DNA from: Mastigias papua
Taxonomy: Eukaryota > Cnidaria > Scyphozoa > Rhizostomeae > Mastigiidae
DNA length: 64,000 nucleotides
Direction of reading: 5' to 3'
NCBI GenBank assembly: GCA_964019165.1
Contig: OZ025277.1
Coordinates: forward strand, 1,616,453 to 1,680,452
Shown: positions 23,641 through 35,432 of the stretch, one piece after another
How the letters are laid out: the number at the start of each line of letters is the position of its first letter
Numbering within the stretch: position 1 is the stretch's first letter
The notes under the pieces: model-generated
What the model was told of the DNA's origin: nothing
What the model saw: only the letters and a program-made list of their open reading frames with translations
Database searches by the model: none
Made by a program: the position numbers and the translations under genes

Positions 23641-25371
23641 TCTATGAAAGAAATCCCCATTCAACCACAATTCAGATAAAGAATAAATAAGGCCGCACCT
23701 GCAAAATGGAGCATAGTTAAAACGCAGCGAAATTTGTGGTGCAAATTAACAACTTCCAGCCTACTTTACTCACTAGAAAATATTGTCATTTAAATAACTG
23801 GATTTTCAGACATATAACATTGGGACGCTCAAGCCTGTAGAAGAAAGGGCTCGAAGGGAAGGGCTGGGTTCCCCATCTCTGTTCTATTGGTAATGTTACT
23901 AGAGACGGACCACAGTTGCTCTTCCCGTTATTACAAACATAAACCATCCTTCCAACAGTTCATAATGAAGTATTGGTGCTTTTTAGGAATTTTCTAAATC
24001 TATTATAGTTGTGATCACGTCAACAGAAGACCCCTTTGTATAAAGTTTAGCTCCACACCACTGAGGTATATATTGTCAAATCCACCCTACATCCAGGAAC
24101 ACAGACATAAGTATCCGAACGAACACCAAGCCACCCTGGTAAGGTACTTGGATAAATGATATGAGTCACGGAAAAATGACAGAGCTTCATGAAATTTAGA
24201 TTTGCCAAGTATAGCACAGCCAATAAAATTATTTTAGTTCAACGGCTTGAAACATTTTCGTCATAGCATCAGTACCTAGCATTGTTGTGTTCAATGAAGC
24301 TCATTATCTTGTTTTAAATCCATACCATCATCTTCCTTGCTTCGCCAAAAACATGTAAAATGTGATCTTTCCTTGAAAAATACACCACAAAAGCACCTTA
24401 GAATCTAAAAAAATCCAACTTAATCTGGCCGAGGGTTGAACTATAGGATTAACAAAACCAACTAATTCTGTTCAAGGTAAAAGTTTTTTAAATAAATATC
24501 GGCCCACAAATCAAAAGATATTAAATCCAGCGAGCTGGTCTAATTGTGGTGAATATAATGATTGCTTTGACAAAGAAAGAAGGTACAGATTGTTATAACC
24601 TAGATGTTGAAATGGCATACCGCACTGAGACGAGCCCTTGTGAAGAGCATTTGACCTTAGAAGAATGTCAATCAAGAATTTTACTACTATGGAACTGTGT
24701 TTTTCGATTAAATTCCAAGATAGAGCCATGCAATTGTTTCTTAATATCTATTCAAATGATGACTTAATCATAAATATAAAAAATACAGATATGGATGGAC
24801 GCATTCCCCTTCAAAATTTCCAATCAAATATCTTGAATGGGGAGGGTCACAAATCGCTTCCATGACGCACCTTTATTTGCAGACTATGTTTATCAAAATA
24901 TTCTGACTCATCACAGACTATGAGGCTCGAGGACCAGCATGAAAAAGCTTATATAATAAATGGCTTTTTTAATCACTGGCTTTTGCATTAATAAGTGGAA
25001 TGCCCTCATTAGTTAGATCTGCTATCCAGAGAAATAAGCCTCGTAGCTTGTGGTAGATTTTCCAGCAAAAATACTCCATCAATTAGTACATAATGTCTTT
25101 TACATATGATTTTGGCTTTTGTCTATTGGTCTTGAAAAGAAATCTATATACTAGGATACTAGGCATATCTGTTGGACTTATTACTGTTGTATATTGATTT
25201 GTAATAGGACGTAATCCAAAAGGCAACCAGAACTTAGGTACTCGCTAATCTGTTCTTTCAAAGAGTGTAGATACTCCACTGCTTTTTCATTAATTTATCT
25301 TTCATACCATCTTTTATTGCTATGCCTATAGGTTAATTGTTCATCAGTACATGTTATTTTTATAATATAGT

Positions 25372-25715
25372 TTTGCTTCTCGCCCAGTACTAAATCTTTC
25401 CTAGCTTTTTCACGATGTCAGTACTGGAACTTTCATGAGAGTTTCCTAACGAGAATATTCGAGTTTGTGTAGCACTGCAATGTTACGTAGGCAGACAGGC
25501 ACTACACAAATATAATACTGAAGCTCTTTGTATGAAATCTATGCAGGCCAATCACTACAGATGAAGGATTCCTGTGAAAATTGGGCTTTAAGGGCGTATC
25601 AACTTTTCACCTTTCTTAGGTCTGAGAATCCATTACTGAACTTTCTTAGCTTTTTGAGCAGCCGGGGGTACTGTTTCCTAATAAATATAAGCCATTTTTC
25701 TATAAGAAAAGTATA
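25372..25715 (-). repeat. Fam1 MITE copy, minus orientation
   Basis: It has inverse Fam1 blocks CGCCCAGTACTAAATC, GTAGCACTGCAATGTTACG, AGGCAGACAGGCACTACAC and CTTTCTTAGCTTTTTGAGCAG, and ends TTTTCTATAAGAAAAG. Confidence 0.7.
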
Positions 25716-25799
25716 GTGGTGATCTTTCAAGTGTATTTCAATAGCGAAATCAATATTCCATGCCAGTATTTTAGAGACCAACATTCACTTACTTTCTTT

Positions 25800-26215
25800 A
25801 CAGGTACTTTTTATAAGAAAAAAGTTTATAAGAAAATGAGGCTCAAAAATTAAAAATCGTAAGAAAACATTAAGAAAATCAAGAGGTTCAAGTTCCAAAA
25901 TTCACCTTTTTTGCGTACCAGAAATTGATATTAGCTTATTCTTTGCAAGCTCCTTTACAAAGATCGAAACTTTTCTTTGATAATCTTGGTTAACAAAGAT
26001 CAAACTTTTGTATAACAAATAATGGTATAATAATATAATTTATTTAAAGTTGGCTAAAAAGATAGCTAATGCTAATAAGCTCTTTTAGCCAGTTTACTCC
26101 GATAAAAGTAAAGAAAATTTAAAGAAAATCTAACCTTCAATTTCACGAAAAGTTAAGAGAATTGAGGCTGAGACGAAAAAGTGGTTTTCTTACAAAAAAA
26201 TCGTGTATCCATTGT
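25800..26215. repeat. Fam5 inverted-repeat element
   Basis: It starts TTTTTATAAGAAAAAAG and ends TTTTCTTACAAAAAAATCGTG, with AATGAGGCTC near the left mirrored by GAATTGAGGCTGAG-type sequence near the right. The interior is AT-rich and unlike the other families. Single copy in this window. Confidence 0.45.
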
Positions 26216-26266
26216 GAAAGATTTGAGACCTTTCAAAGTTTGATGATAGTGACACTGCACGTTTTA

Positions 26267-26662
26267 CTAATAAGGAGCTGTCTCACACAGAACCTACTCT
26301 TAGAGGGAAAAAATTTCTAAGGTTCTGCTAGTACTAACGAAAGTACCCTTACGAAAATTTTCAACTGCGAATATATCTAACACTGTAAACAATGGAGAAT
26401 TAGAAAAATAAATTCGAATAAATTGTGTGTGTGATCCTTTAAGCAAATGGCTAATAGGCGGGTTTTCGCTGAAACTTGCACAGTGTCCATAGTGCTCTGT
26501 CTTAATGGACAACTACAATGTCCTAGCATTGAATGTGCAGTTATACTTAAACAACTAGCAGGGAACCTATGGTAGTAATATGTGGCGAAAAGAGCTTCAA
26601 AAATTAGGAACTTTTGGAACTAGGTTATAAGGAGAGAAGTTTCTTATAAAAATGCATGTATG
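26267..26662 (-). repeat. Fam2-type MITE copy, minus orientation
   Basis: It is collinear with 21736-22111: TCGAATA/GCGAATATATCTA, CACTGTAAACAATGGAGAATTAG, CAGTGTCCATAGTGCTCTG and AATTAGGAACTTTTGGAAC. It ends TTTCTTATAAAAATGCATG. Confidence 0.6.
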
Positions 26663-29600
26663 CAAAGCACCTGGAAACTCAGGGTAATAATCTATGTTTA
26701 TACCATTATCCAAAATTTAAACAGAGCTTCTATGGAGCAAATGTTGCTATTGGAAAATACAAGAGGGTCTGCATTAATTCTCGTTACCAGGCCTACAATA
26801 AAACTGTAGGAACAACATCTTGTGATGAGTCAAGATGAATCATTTCACGGCCAAAAACACCTAGAGGTCGCTTTTGTGATTAATCCAAACACAGAAACAG
26901 CCTAGATGACATAGTAAGTTAATATCTCGCGACCCTGTTTTTCCAATGGCTGCCATTGCAGCATTGCAAACCAAGATAGTTAAATTATGGACTTCGTCAC
27001 TGAAGGGTCCCTACTCCTTTCCTACCAAACCAAGCTACATCCAGACCACTCCAAGACCACGCCCAAATCAGCCTGCTAGCCTCAGAGCGTTGTCAGGCCT
27101 TTGGCTGCATCTACTGCAGGGCTGATTAATGCACACAATTATACAGTACAAATCTCTGCAGACACTATTGATCCAAATCTACCTATTGGCTATTGCTAAA
27201 TGCACAAGCTGGTGTAACAGCACTTGATGCAGCTGGGGACCCAATAAAAGATACGTTTGCAAGTTACCTGCATCAAACCATACGTCTTGTTTAATTTCCA
27301 GGCACACTCCGTGCTTAGATATGCGCTTTCAGGCACAGCGCACTTGTAATGAGCCTTGATCTACACTTGAGGGTTGTATGTTTTACGAGTTAATCCTCCA
27401 GTTAATAATGCCTGCTGTTCATATTTGATGGTTTACTTTATCCTGGGTAATATTACAAATAGATATAGATATTCACAAGGTGTGAGCTATCGCTTAACAA
27501 ATAGACAAATATATGTGGCTTACGGTAGCTAACTCTGATCCCCTGCTGGCAAACGTATTTGAGACAGAGCTGAAGCATCGGTTGAGGTACTGAATACTAT
27601 ATATTGACAACATACAGTGAAAGATGAGTGTGATATGCTCATGTGCTCCTATTGGAAGTCAATGTAACAAGCGAGCAGATACTGACTCAAGAAGCAAAGC
27701 AAAGTCAGATCAGATGCAAGTCATAATCATAAGGTGTTGTGTTTCAGAGAGAAATCCTCTCACATCGCGAACACAGGTGACTGAAGAGAGCGAATTTGAG
27801 TCTATTCAGTTGAAAAGCTTTTTCATTCAGGTCGTGGAAACTCGCCTACCTTCAACAGGGGTGAGGGCGGGATAGCTTTTAGGAAATGAAAGAATGGCAG
27901 TGATTATGCAGTTTTCTGGGAAGTTGTAGCTGAGTCACAATAGCTAAGTAGTCAATTTTGAAGAACTTCAGCTCTGCTCTCCAACCCATCCCTGCCCCCT
28001 CGCCTACCCCACGAATAATTCTTGGGACCAGTATTCCTCGAGCACCAATAGTATCTCGATGATATCATAAGTGGAGTAGCTTTCTATACATTGTAATGAA
28101 TAAATGACAAAATATCAAAACGACATGATTTCTGTTCTGTCTTGGTTTTTTGATTCATACTATTTGTCTCAGGAAACTAATAGCAATGGATCGGTAAGAC
28201 TCTCAGACTGGTCTAAGCACAAGAAAACAGTTAGTATTTAACAGAAAAGAACAAATCAGCATAGACTGAACTTCAATCCTCTTTGCAAAGGGCGCACTGT
28301 CGTGGGCCAACAAAGCAAAAGTGAAATAGAGAAAGACTCTCAGTTCACCTTTTCAACGCAATCCCTCAACTATTCTCTCGATGATACATTGAATAGCAGA
28401 GCCTATGTCGGTGTCATTTCGCATTCGAAGAACAACTAGCTAAAGCACTCCTTCGCTCTGTCGATGGATTTATCTGGCAGTGATAAGTGTCCGGCAGGAC
28501 TTATATACAATTATCTAGCTCACACTTACTTTAATAGGGAACAATTGTAAGTACATTGAAATCCCAGCCAACTGGTTACCTAAAGCAGCCGGAAATCTGC
28601 TTTGCAAAGTTTTAAAATAAGCTACAATTGGAATTTCGGTGTTCTGTGCTTGCAGCTGGAGGGATTATTCCGTAAAATATTTACATGTCAAATGCACTTT
28701 TTTGTATTGAAATCCTGATAGCTGGGCACTAGTTGAACTTAGTGTTGCAAGAATTTTGCGCAACAAAGCAGCCTGAGAATCCCTCTTCAAATCACCTTTA
28801 ACTCTCTGAGGACCAGCTATGGCGATGAGCCTGTCCCCTGTGCTGGTAGCTTACCATTCGAAAGGCCTACCAATAATTTAGTTTGAATTAATGATGAAAG
28901 TTGCTTTATTGGGCGAATAATGCCCAGCATTTTAATGCTATGCTTTATCTCATGGGCTGATCAGAGCGAGGAATGTTCATACTGCTTGGATACAGACTCA
29001 CAGCACAGAGCTGCCATGTAGAATCCTGAATTAATATCCTCACAGAGCGAATTCTCTCCATAATCTTTCATTAGTCAACATCTAAGGTCAATTCTCCAAA
29101 ACTACGCTTTCAAAAACCTCCTTTTTCAAATAAATTTACGCGTTTCATTAGCGGATATACGCTTATGCTTTCCGCATAACCAGAGACAATCTAATTCTTT
29201 GTTACCCGACTTAGAATGCTCTCTTCGGACATGGCTACAACAAAGAACGAAACTCTAGGGAGTAAGATCTTTCTACTAACTAAAAATGGTTAATTTTCCC
29301 TATGCTATTTTATTATTATTTTCTAACATATACCCCTTCCCATTAAAATTCCATTGCTTCCCTTTGCCTTATTTTTGAAACAATATCTTTGCCATTTTAG
29401 CTTTCAATAGGCTAATAAGATCATTTATGCCCGTCAGAAAATCATTCCAAAAAAATTATAGAGTGCTGCACACAAATCCCCTTAAAACAGCAATAAATCT
29501 CGTACATAAAGAGAGCTCTGCTTGCCTGAGACAATTAAAAGTCAGCAAGTCGATTGGTTGCCACAGAGAATGCACCACTCTTCACTTCCGTAAAAAATTC

Positions 29601-29768
29601 CACCTCCTAAGCACTCAGTAGCGGATACGTTTTTCTGAATCCCATTCCTTTTGCAGCAGCGCCCCTATCTACGCTTATCTAACACTGATGAGCTTATTAG
29701 ATAATCGACTTTTAATACAAATAGAAAAAGGACGTAATTGATTGAATTTGGAGTAAGAATGCACTTAC

Positions 29769-30377
29769 AAACAGTGGCCTCTTTGGAGAATACCAACCAG
29801 CTCTGCCTACGTAGACGACAGCATCTTCTTCAACATTTAGTCGGCCACGATTCTTCATCAAATGCAGCCTCCTTACAATGTTGCATCCATTCATAAACAG
29901 CCACACATCCTTGTCACGCACAGCGATAGAGAATACCGTCCATCGTCGAGTAAACTTCGGGACGTCAAATTTCAATGCGTATGTCTCCGAAGGGTCTTCG
30001 TTTTTGTATGTTAATATTATTGTTTGATTTCTGTCAGTTTTCCGTACAACCTCGAGGATAAGAATATCCCGTCGCTGATCTTTGGACACAACAGAGAACA
30101 AAACACCTCCATTTGTTGAATATAAATATGTCGTTACCTTGATACCGAAATCGATCGGAAAAGGCGAATTCAGCATGTCTCTTGCATACCTTCCGACGTA
30201 GCTGAGCTCTCCGAATTGAATCGCTGGCCTGTCTTTCCTTCCAAATGGTCCAACAACTGGGCGAACATCAGGTGGCAATGGAGAGCCAACTGCAGCCAAC
30301 AAGTTCACATCTTGCTTGAACTCTGCAGCAGAAATCAATATGAGAAGAGCACATATGATAAAGATGCTTTGGAACAT
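29769..30377 (-). CDS. Exon 1 of TSPN/mucin gene: signal peptide and TSPN/LamG domain
   Basis: The exon encodes 203 residues from the ATG at 30375-30377 to a consensus donor (CTGTTT|GTAAGTGC), ending in phase 0. Residues 1-18 form a hydrophobic signal peptide (FIICALLILISAAEF), so the product is secreted or displayed at the cell surface. Residues about 22-203 have the beta-sandwich pattern of a thrombospondin-N/laminin-G-like domain: FPIDFGIKVTTYLY, then GGVLFSVVS, a Leu-rich strand pair with an NQT glycosylation sequon, WTVFSIAV and DVWLFMNGC with the first disulfide cysteine. The last strand and partner cysteine are missing here but lie in exon 2. The family includes the N-terminal domains of thrombospondins, NELL proteins and fibrillar/FACIT collagens, which often bind heparan sulfate. 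No such binding is shown here. The mucin-like partner region differs from those families. Confidence 0.85.
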
Positions 30378-30533
30378 CTCACACAGCTCACGAAAATGTG
30401 TGTACTACAGCGGCATTGAACATCAACTACACAGTCAAGCATAATTTCAAATGCGCCACCTGAATGACTGTAGTTTGGGTGGCAACATTAAGCGTAACTA
30501 TTCGCCAACAAATAACAATTTACATATATCAAT

Positions 30534-30580
30534 ATTCATTGGCCCAAAGAACATTTAATTCCGCCTTTATATATATTGTG
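30534..30580 (-). promoter_or_regulatory. Putative core promoter (TATA box) of the TSPN/mucin gene
   Basis: Minus TATATAAAGG lies at 30564-30573, about 190 bp upstream of the ATG at 30377. A start about 30 bases downstream would leave a 5' UTR near 160 bases. A CCAAT motif (30538-30542, minus) is also present but lies downstream of the TATA box, so it is probably not functional as a CAAT box for this start. No start site is proven. Confidence 0.4.
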
Positions 30581-30716
30581 TTCAGATTCGGCCGTGCTTT
30601 GCGATTAAATCCAAGCGTATACGCGCTGAACAAAGATTTATGGTGATTCCCCTAATCTAGTCTATCCGAATATCAGTAATAACGACAATGGAATAAGTGT
30701 GGGTCCCCCCTTGTAC

Positions 30717-30888
30717 CTGGCTATAAAACAAGGAAAGTGTTATCTGTTCTACTTCATTGGAGAATTCATAAGAAATGCGTCCAATCGATGTCAGCAGTTC
30801 TTTAAAACACAGGCGGAAAGTTAAGTCCCTTAATTTTAACACATCCTTAACGATTGCTTTTAAACATTTTGTCAGTTCATGAACCAAC
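30717..30888 (-). CDS. Candidate exon, unknown protein (57 residues)
   Basis: The acceptor is ...aaatcacctccag|G at 30889 and the donor AGCCAG|GTACAA at 30716. The frame is open, with two bases carried in and phase 0 out. It would encode a Leu/Lys-rich, probably helical segment (KAIVKDVLKLRDLTFRL...). If not spliced it stops at 30657. It lies just upstream of the TSPN gene promoter on the same strand, so it could be near the end of a neighbouring gene. No family recognised; open segments of this length also arise by chance here. Confidence 0.25.
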
Positions 30889-31546
30889 CTGGAGGTGATT
30901 TATAAAACAGATCTACATGCAAGCAGATCTTACTTAAATAAAAATTATTGAGAAGGTAAAAGAAATCATGGTGCTCACATAAATAACAGCCGAGGTAATA
31001 GGTTGAGTTACCGCAACTTTCAACTACATTATACCGGATACTTTCATTATTTGGTCAATTGAGTTGACATTTCTTGTGAATTCAAGTGCAATTTTAAGCT
31101 GTGCTGCAACATTGCATGCTAATTATAAATTTAAGAAGGATTCGACACAACAGCATTGCTAGGGTGCTTGCAATTCCAATTTGGGCGCAGCAGAAGTTAA
31201 CCAAATCTGCAAATATGTCAAATTTTTTACGAAAGATTATTACATTCTGCATGTAGGAGAATTCTTGACATTGGTTTGACCGAAACCGAATCGTATCAGT
31301 CTTTATGTCTGACTGTTCATGGGAACACAACCGCACAACAAAGACGGCGATTTAAGTATGGCAAAAGAAACTTCACTGTTCACTAGAGCAACCACAAGTT
31401 GACCCCTGTGTAACAGCCCTTGAAAACGTCATGATCTTCGCTTGACTAGTCAGTCCAGCAGACAAGATTAATTGATTTCTAGTTATCTGCAAGTATGGAG
31501 ACATGAGGTCAAGAATGACAGTTCAAATTCATGAGTGTCAGGGAAA

Positions 31547-31905
31547 TACACGTTTTTGATTTCATAAAAGAAAAAAAGCTTTTTTGCTCTATACCGAAAC
31601 TTTCTTAGCTCTTTCATGATTTCAGTATTACAACTTTCGTAACTCTCTCTTAGCAGTATGCAGACAGACAGATAGACAAACAGCCACTGCACAAACATAC
31701 CGCTCTGAAATACATATATTTTCAAAGTAAGTATATGCAAAGTAAACAATAGAGACGGTAGATTCGCGACAAAATTGGGATTTCAAACGTATATCAACTT
31801 GTCAGCTTAGTTAGACTTTAGAAATCCAGCATTGATCTTTCTTAACTTTTTGAGCAGTGCAGGACTGCTTTCTTATAAATCACGTTCTTAAAAAAGAGTG
31901 TGTGG
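31547..31905 (-). repeat. Fam1 MITE copy, minus orientation
   Basis: It starts TACACGTTTTTGATTTC and ends TCTTAAAAAAGAGTGTG. The interior has CTTTCTTAGCTCTTTCATG, CAGACAGACAGATAGACAAA (a TCTG run in reverse) and CTTTCTTAACTTTTTGAGCAG. Confidence 0.7.
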
Positions 31906-32859
31906 TGTGTTACTGGAGCATCTTCATTAGACCCTTAGGTATGAAATGCTTACAGATTCAAACATCTATGCACAAATTAGTTGTGGCTTATCTTCTAGAA
32001 CTATGCAAAGGGCGTGACAGAAAACCCAGGCTAGCAAGTTATCTTAAACCTTAGTGGTAACTAAAAATTAACATATCTTGTTATATATGTATCATTAATA
32101 AACATATCAACTTGCGTTGGTTTTGACTGCCTACTTTCAAAAATATGTCCAATTCAAACTCCACACTTTCCCCAATAACAGATCAACAGTTTCGACTTAC
32201 AACAGAGTGACTCATGCACAAGCATAGATCGGGCTCTGCTTAAACTGTGAGTGTCAGCTGATTTATATACGAAAAATACAACCAAAGTTATACGAAGTTA
32301 GATGAAATGTTGGAAACATTTAGCAATAGCTTCAGAAATTTGCGCGAGTTCCCGTTTCTTTTAACAATGGCCCTTTTTCCCCTTCCTCCCTTCTTTTGTA
32401 AACTTAAGTCAATCTCCCATTTCCTTAATAGTACGAACCCCCTGTTAAAGATTTTTCTATGGATAGCCAAACGAAATTAATCAGATCAAGGGCTAAAAAG
32501 CAACACACAAAACAAAACCATTCATTCAGTTGTTGAGACAAACAAGCTACAAAGTTCTACTCAAAATAGATAAGATATTTGTTCATCACATTTATTCATA
32601 AAGTGCCAAGTTGTTAGGGTAAAAGAGTGCGTGTCACGGAAATACGAGTGAGTAATGATAAAGAACAACAAGGCAAAAAATTGGATGATAGTTGTCAGTC
32701 AAACGAAACGATGGTTGAGAATACACCCCACCATAAATAAGCGACCATTAACTCTATCAAACTCTGTTTTCGCATGAAAAAATAAGAAATTCGAAACTGA
32801 AACCTTTAAATGGCATGTGAACAACTGAAGGATGAGATGAATCAGGCGTATGCAAATTC

Positions 32860-33590
32860 TTACAAGAAACCACTCTACAAGGAACCGATATATAGACGAC
32901 CAAAATAGTCAAGAAACTTTACTGCACAAGACAAAGTCTATTGAAGATTGTTGAATTTCGAACATTTTTATCATTGCAAAAAATCGAGAATTAAGAACGT
33001 CAATTCACTTAATTGCAGCCAAATTGGAACGGACTGTGTGTAATCAATGATACAGTGCTTAAAAAAATTGCTTGCATTGAATCTTACAATGTTTGTAGTA
33101 TCCTGTCTTAGCATTTGATACTTATAATGCCTTTAATTATATAAAAGTAGATTTGCAGTTAAATTAAGGAACTATACGTTTTTCTATTTATAAGAAGCCC
33201 CGTAATAGACAGCCTAAGATTCAAGAAACTTTTAGAACTACAAGAAAAGAGTTGAGAAATTTTATAAATTTCTGTGCCATCTTTCACAGTTAAGGAAACA
33301 CATTTTTGCTCCACAGATTTGGAAGTGTCCACTGCAGTATGATTTATGTGCTTTAAAGCCAATAAGTCTTATGGACACTACAAAATACAATGCTTTTTGC
33401 GTTTTCTTTTCGTTTTCTTTTCAATTTTTTTGTAAGTTAAGCAACTTTTAAGAAACTTTTATAACTAAAATGTTGCCAGAATTCAAGGAACTTTTATTAC
33501 AAGGCATTGAGCTACGTTTCATATAAAGAACGCATAATGATGAACTTTTAGTGCTACAAAGTGATGAAAACAGGTCCAAAAATGCACACT
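32860..33590 (-). repeat. Fam2-type MITE copy split by another element
   Basis: 32860-33173 has the minus-oriented Fam2 middle (CACTAGT/TTGCAAAAAATCGAGAATTA, ATTTGCAGTTAAATTAAGGAAC). The expected continuation (AACTTTTAGTGCTACAAAG, ACAGGTCCAAAAATG) appears only after 33538. The gap is filled by the 33174-33537 element. Confidence 0.55.
33174..33537. mobile_element. Nested MITE related to the 4440-4880 element
   Basis: The left end TACGTTTTTCTATTTATAAG is roughly inverse to the right end CATATAAAGAACGCATA. The interior shares CAAGAAACTTTTAGAACTACA and TTCTGTGCCATCTTTCACAG with the 4440-4880 element. It contains a TTTTCGTTTTCTTTTC-type tract near 33400. Confidence 0.5.
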
Positions 33591-33710
33591 TTAAAATCGT
33601 TGAAATTTCAGAATAATTTTAGAACCTAATGCAAGGTTCAATTCCGAGTTTCAGGCCTGGGAGTTATTATGCTACGATGCTACGTAGGAACTCTTAGGGG
33701 AGCGTCCGTT

Positions 33711-33888
33711 ACACACCCTTTTTGTCATAAGAGTATCGTCTATATGAGTATTAAATGAGTATTAATGCTCAAAATCACTGAAATTCCAGAACACTTTAAA
33801 AAGAATCTTAGGTCCAAATGCAAAAAAGTTTAAGAATAAAAGGCTCAGCAAAAAGTTCGGTATTCTTATAAAAAAGTTGTGTAAGAAA
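33711..33888. repeat. Fam4 short MITE
   Basis: It begins TTACACACCCTTTTTGTCAT and ends ATTCTTATAAAAAAGTTGTGT. The interior has ATTAATGCTCAAAATC and AAAGGCTCAGCAAAAAG. Related copies lie at 34318-34523 and 38462-39085. Confidence 0.6.
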
Positions 33889-34317
33889 TTAAAAAAGACA
33901 TGTCTTCACTAAGTACATTAACTAATATGCTTTTCATGACATGCATCAGTTAGCTTCTACAAAACAATTCCTAGCTCACGAAACTGAAAATTAGACATTA
34001 GAAGATCACAATGGAATTCAACAGTGTAGCATTCATTGAGGATAATGTCTGGATGGGTATCGTACAACCTTCTTGAATCAACGCCCATCAGTTGTGGTAT
34101 GTCTTTTGGTCTACCACACAAGATATGAAGCATCAGGTCCAGTCATGCATTACATAATGTTACACTCTATATATCCATATATGGTAAGACGTAAACAAGC
34201 ACAGGAACTTCACAAGCATCTCAAAGTCAGCAGGCACAAACCAAAGCCTATAATAAGAAATGATTATTGATTGAAAATTATATTTAAAAGTGGGTGCAGT
34301 CTTTCCTTGAAACATAG

Positions 34318-34523
34318 TTTTTTTACAAGAATACCTAATTCTTCGCTGAGCCTTAGTCTTCTTAAAATTTTGCATTTTGAGGCAAACAGTGCTCTTAAAT
34401 TATTCTTAAATTTCAACGATTTTTAGCATTGATATTCGTATAGTCTACGTTCTTATACCAGAAGGTGTGTAATACCAGAAGGTGTGTAATACCAGAAGGT
34501 GTGTAATACCAGAAGGTGTGTAA
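34318..34523. repeat. Fam4 MITE, inverse orientation, with tandemly multiplied end
   Basis: It reads TTTTTTACAAGAATACC, TTCGCTGAGCCT, TTTTTAGCATTGATATTC and ACGTTCTTATACCAGAAGG, the inverse order of 33711-33888. The right terminus continues into a four-copy 17-bp array. Confidence 0.6.
34456..34523 (+). repeat. 17-bp tandem array (TACCAGAAGGTGTGTAA)x4
   Basis: Four exact units lie at 34456, 34473, 34490 and 34507. The unit equals the outermost terminus of the Fam4 element, so the transposon end itself has been multiplied. Confidence 0.95.
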
Positions 34524-35258
34524 CGGACACTCCATGGTGAGTGGTGAGTCGCATCAATCATAACATATTTATTCTCAGATCAGATAAGTAAAACTCGCAC
34601 TCATTTTGTTTTCTAAACACTTGAATAACCAAACAATATAGGCCGTGGTGAAACTTGGGCCTTGCATTATTTTTGACTTGTTCTGCAATTTCGGGGACTT
34701 GTGCCTTGATATTCTTATAGGCCTTATTCTTATAAAAGAGTTTGAATTATGCAAAGGGCGTGACAGAAGCTAAAAACTAGTAAGTTGCCAAAAGGGTAAA
34801 ATGATAGAGCATAATGTCTTATTTAAAGATAAAGAAATCGTAATGCATAATATTAGCACCCATTCTAATTTGAAATAGTCTTGATGAATTTCAATAAATA
34901 GATATGCTCTGTTTACAAATTCACACTTCGCCAAATTTGAGGTCCATAGCTCTGATTTACAACGCCACACTTGTCTTAGACCCTGGGGCAAATGAAAAAG
35001 CACCATATGTTAGAAAGCGGCCCTTTCTATCGTCATTTTATAAAAGAAATTGGCCACTTATGTGTCACTTCTCAAAATAAGTGGAATATATCCCACTAAT
35101 TTCCATTAGGTCCAGCGTCCCAAATTCAGCATACAAACGCATTTACGTTGAGACAATTTGAGTGCAACATTGGGTGAGGTCGTTGGGTGTGGCCACATAA
35201 GTAGGATACAACAAAGCACCTTTCCTAAAATTAACTTTCTGAGATGGCACACACCTAC
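34524..35258. other. Unassigned stretch
   Basis: It contains a short Fam4 fragment near 34680-34745 (TTTCGGGGACTTGTGCC..., TATTCTTATAAAAGAG). Nothing else is recognised; no good splice signals were seen. Confidence 0.4.
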
Positions 35259-35432
35259 CACCAAATGTTGAACACAACGATTTAAAGAACTGATAAGGTG
35301 CATCGTACTCTGATGTTGTTGCCCCAAGTTCAATAAATGATGAGCGGCCATGAATTTGTAAAGACATATCCACCCTTAGGCTGATTGATTGCTTCATTAG
35401 AACTATGTATGTGAATGACTGATAAGGATGGG
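35259..35432 (-). CDS. Candidate phase 1-1 exon, unknown protein (57 residues)
   Basis: The acceptor is ...caatggttgcag|CCCATC and the donor TTTGGTG|GTAGGTG; 174 bp, one base carried in and one carried out. The peptide (HPYQSFTYIVLMKQSISLRV... to LCSTFGG) looks coding: mixed polar and hydrophobic strands, not low complexity. Phase 1-1 symmetry is typical of exons of extracellular modular proteins, and other candidates at 37192-37335 and 43504-43611 share it. No family recognised. A longer version starting at the ATG at 35442 is possible. Confidence 0.3.

Larger units (their letters stand above)
6426..29768 (-). other. Intron 1 (23.3 kb) of the TSPN/mucin gene
   Basis: The donor is minus CTGTTT|GTAAGTGC at 29768 and the acceptor is at 6426. 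It contains at least seven Fam1 MITE copies, two mariner-like MITEs, several Fam2 copies, one Fam3 copy, a LINE 3' end, a SINE and a local duplication. The stretches 6.5-8.5, 14.1-16.3, 17.9-20.4 and 26.7-29.7 kb show no feature I can name. Open segments there look no better than chance. Confidence 0.65.
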
